Part shown: positions 22,670 to 28,671 of the stretch, in pieces
Layout: every line of letters begins with the position of its first letter
Numbering within the stretch: position 1 is the stretch's first letter
Assembly (NCBI GenBank): GCA_035524895.1
Contig: DATLFI010000283.1
Location: 1-28,671 of the forward strand
Direction of reading: 5' to 3'
DNA from: DATLFI01 sp035524895
GTDB taxonomy: Bacteria > Acidobacteriota > Thermoanaerobaculia > Multivoradales > Multivoraceae
Length of the DNA: 28,671 nucleotides
Notes under the pieces: model-generated
What the model was told of the DNA's origin: nothing
Databases searched by the model: none
What the model saw: the letters and a program-made list of their open reading frames with translations, nothing else
Translations under genes and position numbers: made by a program

Positions 22670-24604
22670 ATGTCCCGTGCGACGCAGTGGCTCGCGCTCG
22701 CCTTGGTGGCGCTGGTCGTCGCGTTGCTCGTGGTGGTCGAGCTGGCTGCGGGCGGGGCGCAGCGCTGGCTGTGGTGCGCGAACTGGTTGCTGGTGCCGTT
22801 CCTGGCGGTGGCGCTGCAGCGGCGGTGGCGTCCCCGCTGGCAGGGCGCCTCGGCGGCGCCTCGTCGCCTGTGGATCGGGTGCAGCGTGTTCCTGCTGGCT
22901 TTCGCGCTCCTGGCCTGGAGCGGGGCGCGGCCGGTCCGGCTCGAGGGCCACGACCGGTTGCCTCGCAACTGGCTCGGGCTCGGCGAGCTCGGCGACTGGC
23001 GTTATCTGGTGGGCGCCGGGCGCGGCAGCGGTGACGCCCCCGAGATCGCCGTGATCACTCTCTCGAGCGGACTGGCTGGCGAGGAGTCGCCGTTCGTCCG
23101 AGAGCGGCGATGGGTGGTCGCCAGCGTTCTCGCGGGGCTGGCGGAGACCGAAGCCGAGATGGCCGCCCTCGATTTCCACTTTTCCGAGGAGCTCACCGGT
23201 CCGGCAGTGCGGGTCATCGACCAGGAGCTCTGTCGGTTCGTGCGCGACTTCACGCGGTCCGGCGCCACCTCGCGTTCGCTGGTCTACGGGCTCGGCTTCG
23301 ACGAGAGCCGCGCGCCGGTCGACGTGCTGCCCACCGTGGAGCGGCTGCGCGCCGCCGACTGCCTGGGCGGTTCGGGCGTGTCGCAGGGGCACCTCGATTC
23401 GTACCGGGGGGCGGGCGGCGTCACCCGCGCGATCCCGCTCTACTTCCGTGCCGAGGCACGCTGGCCGGCGCTCGCCCTGCAGGTGCTCGCCGGCCGGCGC
23501 ACCGGCGACGGCGAGGCTCTGCGCGCACACCGGCCCGGTGGCTTGCTCCACTTCGTGCGCCCTCGCCACGGCCTGGTGTGTCTCGGCGGCGAATCGATCG
23601 AGCGCAACGAAGGACTGCGCGCGCTCTGCTCGCGGCGAGAACGCTGGGACCAGATGAGCGAGCGGGAGCGCCAGGCTGCGCTGCGCGAGCGGATCGTGCT
23701 GGTGGGCGACGAGGTCGGCGACGACCACCGCACGCCGTACGGCACGCTGCCCGGTGTGTTCGTGCACGCGATGGCGGTGCACTCCCTGCTCGAGGGACGC
23801 GTCGTGCGTCACGTTCCGTGGTCGGCAGGACTGGTCGCGGTGATCGCGCTGTCGTTGCTCCTGGCGCTGCGCCTGGGCCAGCGAGCCGGCCCTGGGGAGC
23901 TGCTGGCGCTCGCCGGCGTGGTGATCGGGCTCCAGGCGCTGATCGCGGCGCTCGCCATGGCGCTGTCGCTGGTGTGGATCGAGCTCGACGTGTCGTCGGT
24001 GGGCGGTGGAGCGGCGACGCTCCTGGCGGTGGGGACCGCGGTCTGGATGCGCCGCTCGGCTCGGCGGCGGGCCGGGGCCGAGAGCGAGGCGGAGGGTGCG
24101 GGATCGCCGGCGGCCGACGGAGCGCCGCCTACGGAGCCGGTGGCCGCCACTTCCTCAGGCTCCGCCGCTCCGGTCTTCGTCAGCTTCGCCCACGAGGACA
24201 AGGCATGGCTCCAGCGTCTGCTCCAGATGCTGCGACCGCTCGAGCGTCAGGGCCTGGTCGAGGTCTGGAGCGACGAGGAGATCCGCGCCGGCGACCAGTG
24301 GCGGCCGGCGATCGCGCGCTCGCTCGACGAGGCCCGCATCGCCGTGCTGCTGGTCAGCCCCGCGTTCCTCGCTTCCGATTTCATCGCCCACGACGAGCTG
24401 CCACCGCTGCTCGCCGCGAGCCGCGAACGCGGGCTGCGCTTGTTGTGCGTTCACGTCAGCGCCAGCCTGTGGGAGGAGTCGCCGATCGCCGACTACCAGG
24501 CAGCCCACGATCCGTCGAAGCCGCTCGACACGATGCGGCGCGGGCAGCAGAACACGGTGCTCAAGAAGGTCGCAGCGCGCGTGAGCGAGGCCGCGCGGGA
24601 GTAG
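22670..24604 (+). CDS. CHASE2 sensor fused to a cytoplasmic TIR domain
   Basis: 644 residues. N-terminal hydrophobic helices (~7-26, 36-50, 68-83) precede a CHASE2 extracytoplasmic domain (~105-375: IAVITLSSG, ERIVLVGDEVGDDHRTPYG, LPGVFVHAMAVHSLLEG). Three further membrane helices typical of CHASE2 proteins follow (~386-402, 410-434, 436-460), then a Ala/Glu/Pro-rich linker and a TIR domain (~501-625: PVFVSFAHEDKAWLQRL, GDQWRPAIARSLDEARIAVL, LASDFIAHDELPPLL; probable catalytic E576). CHASE2 usually drives a kinase, cyclase or GGDEF output. Here the output is a TIR, so a periplasmic cue could trigger NAD+ consumption or nucleotide signalling directly. It follows the FecR-like gene by 56 bp. 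Its TIR is clearly related to that of the gene at 8499-9536, including the downstream SPxAxYxAA segment. Confidence 0.88.
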   Translation: MSRATQWLALALVALVVALLVVVELAAGGAQRWLWCANWLLVPFLAVALQRRWRPRWQGASAAPRRLWIGCSVFLLAFALLAWSGARPVRLEGHDRLPRNWLGLGELGDWRYLVGAGRGSGDAPEIAVITLSSGLAGEESPFVRERRWVVASVLAGLAETEAEMAALDFHFSEELTGPAVRVIDQELCRFVRDFTRSGATSRSLVYGLGFDESRAPVDVLPTVERLRAADCLGGSGVSQGHLDSYRGAGGVTRAIPLYFRAEARWPALALQVLAGRRTGDGEALRAHRPGGLLHFVRPRHGLVCLGGESIERNEGLRALCSRRERWDQMSERERQAALRERIVLVGDEVGDDHRTPYGTLPGVFVHAMAVHSLLEGRVVRHVPWSAGLVAVIALSLLLALRLGQRAGPGELLALAGVVIGLQALIAALAMALSLVWIELDVSSVGGGAATLLAVGTAVWMRRSARRRAGAESEAEGAGSPAADGAPPTEPVAATSSGSAAPVFVSFAHEDKAWLQRLLQMLRPLERQGLVEVWSDEEIRAGDQWRPAIARSLDEARIAVLLVSPAFLASDFIAHDELPPLLAASRERGLRLLCVHVSASLWEESPIADYQAAHDPSKPLDTMRRGQQNTVLKKVAARVSEAARE

Positions 24605-24669
24605 TGGCGAGACGCCGACGGCTCGCTCCCCTCGACTCACGGCACCGCTCAGCGGCGGCGGCTATAGGA

Positions 24670-24780
24670 CTACAGCCGACACGAGGCGACCTCGCGCCGG
24701 ATCGCCTCGATCCAGATCCCCTCGTTGGCTGCGTAACGCTCGGTCGGGTTCTCGAGGCTGCGGATGTTCCGATCGTCCTG
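24670..24780 (-). pseudogene. Possible antisense C-terminal gene remnant
   Basis: On the minus strand this reads DDRNIRSLENPTERYAANEG then IWIEAIRREVASCRL and a TAG stop (24672-24670). It looks like a genuine protein C-terminus, with amphipathic Glu/Arg helix composition. It overlaps the presumed start of the TldD/PmbA remnant on the other strand, so one of the two readings in this ~100 bp must be spurious. No start codon or family can be assigned. Confidence 0.25.
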
Positions 24781-25437
24781 GCGCCCGAAGCGACCGCGCA
24801 GCTCCTCGACGTCGTCAACCGGCGCAGCCTCACCGCCTGGGACTACGAGCTCGGAGACACATTCCTGCGCGAGTTCCTGGGCGTCCAGGTCTTCGACCGC
24901 TCGCTCGAGCTGGTGGACGACGCCACCGATCCCGACGGCCTCCCCTTCCCCTTCGACATGGAGGGGACTCCCAAGCGCCGGGTGCCGGTCATCGAGCACG
25001 GCGTGCCCCGCACGCCGGCCCTCGACCAGCTCCATGCCGCCCGCTGGGGATTGACCGCGACGCCTCACGCCTGCGCCGGCGCCGACGCCCGTTTCGAGCA
25101 CCTCGCGCTCGCCGCGGGCGACGCCGAGATGGACGCCCTGCTGCGCGCCGCCGACGGCGGGATCTGGATCGGGCGGCTGGAACGCCTGGAGTGCTTCGAG
25201 CCGCGACGACTGCGGATCCGGGCCGTGGCTCGCGGCTGCCGTCGCATCGAGGGCGGTCGCCGTACCGACTCAGTTCGCGACCTCACCTGGGAGACCAACC
25301 TCCTCCAGGCGCTCGGGCACGTCGCCGCCATCGGCCACGAGCGGACCCTCCTGACCGATCCCTCGGGAGAGCTCGGAGGGATCCGCGCCCCCGCGCTGGC
25401 GCTGACCGAGGCGACGGGCTTGCGGCCGGCGGAGTAG
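24757..25437 (+). pseudogene. TldD/PmbA (TldE) family C-terminal half, 5'-truncated
   Basis: About 225 residues in frame, ending at the TAG at 25437. The sequence matches the C-terminal half of PmbA/TldE-type proteins: AADVPIVLAPEATAQLLDVV, LVDDATDPDGLPFPFDMEGT, PKRRVPVIEHGVP, then GGIWIGRLERLECFE and the closing TLLTDPSGELGGIRAPALAL. Intact members are ~440-450 residues and work with TldD as a metalloprotease that trims peptides in the cytoplasm. Here the N-terminal half, any start codon and a TldD partner are all absent. Nothing upstream in the frame (inside the CHASE2-TIR gene) is homologous. The remnant lies 150 bp after the CHASE2-TIR stop, which suggests the island's right border cut into this gene. 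Confidence 0.7.
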
Positions 25438-25457
25438 ACGGGGGGACCGGTCGGACT

Positions 25458-26555
25458 CTACGGGCAGCCGGCGAAGGCGTCGATGTCGGCGATGGCGGGC
25501 GAGGAGACGCCGAGCGGGTTGGTGCGGGTCCACACGGCCTCGGTCTCGGTGTCGGTGATCGTCAGGGTGTACTCGACGTTGGTCGTGGCGGCGCCGAGGA
25601 CCCAGAAGCGGTCGTTGAAACCGCACCCGTCGAGGACCTTGACGAGCAGCTCCCAGTTGTCCGGTCCGAAGAACCAGAAGAGGCCCGAATCCGCAGAGCG
25701 CAGAGGGGCCACGGTGCCCGCGCCGCTCGCGCCCTCGAAGTCGGTCCACGTGACCTCGGCGAGGAAGCGGTTGTTGAGACAGATCGCGGTGGCGCTGTCG
25801 ACGCAGTCCTGGCTTGACGAGAACGAACGGCTCGTGTCGAGCCCGGCGCCGAGCGCCGCCGGCTCGAGGGAGCTCGGGGGGAGAGTGCCGCGCCGGCTGC
25901 TCGACCGGTCGTCGAGCTCGCCGAGGGCGCGGGCGAGATCGGTGACGACGCCCTCCGGATCACGGGCCAGGCGCTCCCTGGCCGCTGCCATCTGCGCCTC
26001 CGAGCAGGGGATCGCCCCGATGTCGGTGACCGCCGGGGCGAGCTTCCCCAGCGGGTTGGTGTAGGTCACGCTGCCGAGCTCGTCGTCGCTCACCACGACC
26101 TCGTAGCCGACGTTCGTCGCCGCGGCGAAGAACACCCACCAGTGGTCGTTGATCCCGCAGCCGTCGAGGACCTTGAGCAGCATCTCCCAGTTGTCGGGGG
26201 AGAAGAACCAGAAGAGACTCGAGGTCGCCGTGCCGCCGGGCACGACGGTGGCCTGCCCGGTGTTTTCCTCGAAATCCTCCCAGTCGACGGTGGTCGTGAA
26301 GCCGCTCGGGCAGGCGGTGTGGGCGCCGGGGATGCAGCCGCCACCGAACTCGTCGGTGGTGAGGCGGAAGGCTTGGATGGTGGGGGGGTTGGGGATGGTG
26401 ACGTAGGCGATGATCGAGAGACTCCCGTTCTGCCGCTCGGTCCCCTGCGAGGAGGTGGCACTCTGGGGATCGACGGACATGGTGGTGCTGACCGTCACCT
26501 CCCGTGGCCCGCCCGCGAAGAGCCGGGGATCGATGAGACTCGTGGTGAAGCTCAC
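25458..26555 (-). CDS. Protein with two copies of an 'FWFF..DNWE..LKVLDGCG' domain; probably the 3' part of a split gene
   Basis: 365 residues from the GTG at 26555. Two homologous ~100-residue domains are clear. Repeat 1 (85-184) has SLFWFFSPDNWEMLLKVLDG, CGINDHWWVF, and YTNPLGKLAPAVTDIGA. Repeat 2 (263-363) has GLFWFFGPDNWELLVKVLDG, CGFNDRFWVL, and RTNPLGVSSPAIADIDAFAG. This beta-rich domain recurs at the C-termini of exported Acidobacteriota proteins; I know no function for it. The ORF has no signal peptide, although the domain is normally exported. Its GTG overlaps the stop of the preceding ORF by 4 bp, right beside a G7 run. The likeliest explanation is a one-base frameshift dividing one exported protein of ~755 residues. 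Translational coupling is the alternative. Confidence 0.75.
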   Translation of the reverse strand: MSFTTSLIDPRLFAGGPREVTVSTTMSVDPQSATSSQGTERQNGSLSIIAYVTIPNPPTIQAFRLTTDEFGGGCIPGAHTACPSGFTTTVDWEDFEENTGQATVVPGGTATSSLFWFFSPDNWEMLLKVLDGCGINDHWWVFFAAATNVGYEVVVSDDELGSVTYTNPLGKLAPAVTDIGAIPCSEAQMAAARERLARDPEGVVTDLARALGELDDRSSSRRGTLPPSSLEPAALGAGLDTSRSFSSSQDCVDSATAICLNNRFLAEVTWTDFEGASGAGTVAPLRSADSGLFWFFGPDNWELLVKVLDGCGFNDRFWVLGAATTNVEYTLTITDTETEAVWTRTNPLGVSSPAIADIDAFAGCP

Positions 26556-27727
26556 GGTGGGGCCCCCCCATCTGCGGCCGTCGATATGCCGACAGCGCCC
26601 AAGCCCTGGTCGCGGTCGAGGACGGGGAAGAGAATTCGTGCGAGCTGGCCCGCAACGGCTTGCTGGAGGGTGATCGAATCGACGGGGTCGGTTTCCGCGT
26701 CGAAAAGCCGGAACTCGACGACCGAAGAAGAGATGAGCGTGCAGCGAGGCGCCTCGAGCACGAAGCTCACGGCTTTACCGTCGCGCGAGACGATCTCGAT
26801 CTGATGGAGAATCGCGAAGTCCGGAGCCGGAGCGGACTGTATACTCAAGTAGATCTTGTAGGGATCCTTGAGGGACACCCCCAGCTCCACGAAGGTTCGT
26901 CGGCAAGGAGCCATCAACGTCCCCGACTGGGACAACGAGATGCCCGTCGAGAAAAGGGAAGGCGAGTCCGGGTCGGAAAAAAGGCTGACACGAGCCCCAG
27001 GCAGTTGCGCAGAGGGATCGGGATCGGAAGCGATGGCGACGTCCAGGATCCGATCGCCGGTGGTTGCCCGCTGCGTCAGCCAGCCCACCTGCTCTCCCTC
27101 GTCCCGGCGGCCGATGCCGACGCTTGGATCCTGGACCTCGACGGAGTTGTTCGTAATCCCCCAGGTGCCAGCACCGCTGCGGCTCAGCTCCACGAAGACG
27201 CCTCCGGTCTCCGGGAAGCCGGGGCGTCCCCAGACGACGGCGGTTTCGGTTCCGACCTCGACGCCGTCGACGACCGCGGTGGAGCTGCCCAGAACCTCCT
27301 CGAACGTCTGCGCCAGGCCGAGCTGGCCGCTGTCGGCGTCGCGGGCGAAGATGCGCAGCGTCCCGCTGACGCCCTCGCCGGCGAAGAGGAAGGCCCCATC
27401 CTCGCTGAGCTCGATGTCGGAGAAGAGGTCCATGCCGGCGTCGAGTAGATCCAGCGAATCCCGCAGCTCCAAGCTCTGCCCCACGCGCTCGAAGGTCAGC
27501 AGGCTCGCAAAGGGAGGAAAGGTCACGACGTAGAGGTGCCCGCCGTCGGGGGTGGTCTCGGCCAGGAACGGGAACCCGAAGTTCGGTTGGCCATCCTGGC
27601 CGGGGATCACGGAAAACTCGTGCACGAGCTCGGTCTCGGCGCTCCCCGTGGTGGCGACCAGGGAGAGGGCCCCCGTCAGGGCGAGGGCGAGGCAGAGGAA
27701 GCGGCAGGGATTGGTCATCGAGGTCAT
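26552..27727 (-). CDS. Secreted protein with lactonase/YVTN-like propeller
   Basis: 391 residues from the ATG at 27727; AAGGAG lies six bases upstream. A second in-frame ATG at 27733 touches the Shine-Dalgarno directly and is less likely. A signal peptide is clear (CRFLCLALALTGALSLVA, cleavage near TTGSA-ET). The following ~220 residues carry repeated propeller-like units: ETTPDGGHLYVVTFPPFASL, IELSEDGAFLFAGEGVSGTL, RIFARDADSGQLGLAQTFEE, as in 7-bladed lactonase-like folds. The final ~100 residues are beta-rich with no assigned family. It ends at a TGA (26554-26552) immediately after a G7 tract (26569-26563 on this strand). One extra base there would fuse it in frame to the downstream tandem-domain ORF. 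Confidence 0.75.
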   Translation of the reverse strand: MTSMTNPCRFLCLALALTGALSLVATTGSAETELVHEFSVIPGQDGQPNFGFPFLAETTPDGGHLYVVTFPPFASLLTFERVGQSLELRDSLDLLDAGMDLFSDIELSEDGAFLFAGEGVSGTLRIFARDADSGQLGLAQTFEEVLGSSTAVVDGVEVGTETAVVWGRPGFPETGGVFVELSRSGAGTWGITNNSVEVQDPSVGIGRRDEGEQVGWLTQRATTGDRILDVAIASDPDPSAQLPGARVSLFSDPDSPSLFSTGISLSQSGTLMAPCRRTFVELGVSLKDPYKIYLSIQSAPAPDFAILHQIEIVSRDGKAVSFVLEAPRCTLISSSVVEFRLFDAETDPVDSITLQQAVAGQLARILFPVLDRDQGLGAVGISTAADGGAPP

Positions 27728-28206
27728 GTTCATCTCCTTGCACTCTACTGTGCGACGAAACGGAGAAAACCCTGCCACGCGCCCACCGCCACAGGACGCC
27801 TCACCGTGGTAACTTCGCGACCAGCCACCATGGGCACGGCCATCCGCAGCCGCATCGTCGAGCTCATTACCGCCGCCGGCGAAGAGGGGTAAGGGGTAGT
27901 GGATTCCTTTCTCCGCCCGACACCGTAGCACTCCCGGAGCCGCCGAACGGGCGCAGTAGGTGCCGGCCCAAGAACGGTCCGAGAGCCCGCCGGCGGCAGT
28001 TCGCGACCGGCGGCGCAGCCGCTGGGGTGATGTGGCGAACTTTGAATGCCTCGCCGAGGTTTCAGGGCGGCATTCCGGGTGAGGAGGGGCCGAGGCCGGC
28101 TGAAGATCCGGCGGGGTCGGGCAGGAAGGGATCAGGATGCGATGCGTTGGCTGGGGGCAGGCCGCGCGCCGTCGGGAGGCCCACGCCCCGCTGCGCTGTC
28201 TTGCCA
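27728..28206. other. Intergenic region upstream of the secreted-protein gene, to the IS91 remnant
   Basis: No credible gene. A perfect 7-bp stem CCGCCGG (27987-27993) / CCGGCGG (28007-28013) with a 13-bp loop is visible. A GAAC tetranucleotide at 28037-28040 lies about 170 bp beyond the transposase remnant. IS91-family elements insert next to GAAC/GTTC, so this could mark the old element edge, but a 4-base match is weak evidence. Confidence 0.35.
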
Positions 28207-28671
28207 CAGCTGCGCCCACTGACGGCGCAGGCGGCGCCTCTCGGCGGAGGATGCCTGGGCGTCCTCTGCTTCGCCGAACCGCCGCGGTTCGCCTGCTCCT
28301 GCTCGTGGCCCGCGCGCCGACCTCGCGCCACGCAGGAGTAGTGGCCGTAGTAACGAGCCCCATGCAGCCTGGGCTCGGCGACGTGCACCAAGACGCGTGC
28401 GAGAAACTCGAGGGGGTCGAGGGCCTCGGTGAGCCACGATGGCGTGCACGTGGGGGTTGGGCTCGAGGAGGTCGCCGGCCGACTGCACGACCGCCACCAT
28501 GCCGGTGCGGAAGCCGTCTTCGTCGGCCGTCGCCTCGGCCATCAGCTGCCGGACGGTGTGCCAGGCGACCTGGCAGAGCTTGCCGAGCAGCTCGCGATGG
28601 TGCAGGAAGTATGGTCGCAGCAGCTTGGGCACGGTGAGTGTCCACATGGCGTGGGGCACCGGCTCGAGCAC
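28207..28671 (-). mobile_element. IS91-family transposase remnant (frameshifted, internally deleted)
   Basis: The fragment enters from the window edge. From 28671 to ~28432 it reads TVPKLLRPYFLHHRELLGKL, GFRTGMVAVVQSAGDLLEPN and PHVHAIVA, the conserved start of the Y2 (HUH) transposase with its histidine motif. A different frame then continues with LDPLEFLARVLVHVAEP and RLHGARYYGHYSC (to ~28266), the C-terminal domain. The segment between these two, including the catalytic tyrosines, is gone. A third shift restores SSAERRRLRRQWAQL (~28251-28207), after which the Cys-rich end is missing. IS91 elements transpose by rolling circle and can mobilise neighbouring DNA. This copy cannot be active. 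Confidence 0.8.

Noticed and set aside
22670..24604. CHASE2 adenylate cyclase or histidine kinase
   Set aside because: The region after the membrane helices matches TIR motifs, with no cyclase, GGDEF or HisKA/HATPase motifs.
27752..28206. Small genes upstream of the secreted-protein gene
   Set aside because: The frames are Arg/Ala/Pro-rich, lack ribosome sites and show no conserved pattern; they are probably spurious.

Overview
This is a high-GC window (roughly two thirds G+C by eye). Its gene content fits a member of the Acidobacteriota, possibly the Thermoanaerobaculia. The pointers are a Ser/Thr kinase fused to a TolB/PD40-type propeller, secreted proteins with a tandem 'FWFF..DNWE..LKVLDGCG' domain, a very large CHAT protein, and abundant VapBC modules. 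The assignment is inferred from family content only; no marker gene is present. I saw no rRNA, tRNA or CRISPR array.

Left edge (1-6118): a rearranged region. A kinase fragment is joined out of frame to the C-terminal end of an unrelated Cys-rich secreted protein. Next come a DUF368 polyprenyl-phosphate transporter and two convergent VapBC toxin-antitoxin modules. The modules are bracketed by a ~70 bp imperfect direct repeat (1641-1710 and 3486-3555). The second copy abuts and apparently truncates a kinase-propeller gene, which lacks its Gly-rich loop.

Centre (6678-24604): an unusual nine-gene cluster that looks like a conflict or defence island. On the plus strand lie an NlpC/P60 peptidase and a DUF2235 hydrolase. 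Converging on them is a five-gene minus-strand run. Read from 21037 down to 8499 it encodes (i) an 1837-residue protein with two alpha/beta-hydrolase domains, a CHAT protease domain and a C-terminal helical/TPR-like region; (ii) a DUF4071-type protein with an N-terminal nucleoside-deoxyribosyltransferase-like domain; (iii) a 1078-residue protein I cannot assign; (iv) a multi-pass membrane protein with a PD-(D/E)XK nuclease-like tail; and (v) a TIR protein. From the other side of a 547 bp intergenic region, a FecR-like exported protein and a CHASE2-TIR sensor-effector diverge. Together the cluster has three lipase-like active sites, a CHAT protease, two TIR domains, a putative nuclease and an extracytoplasmic sensor. 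The natural reading is a sensor-triggered, protease-gated, membrane- or NAD-attacking system. That reading is inference from domains and gene order.

Right edge (24605-28671): decay and ordinary secreted proteins. It holds the C-terminal half of a TldD/PmbA-family protein without a start, then two minus-strand secreted-protein ORFs. These are probably one gene split at a G7 tract. The window ends in a frameshifted, internally deleted IS91-family transposase.
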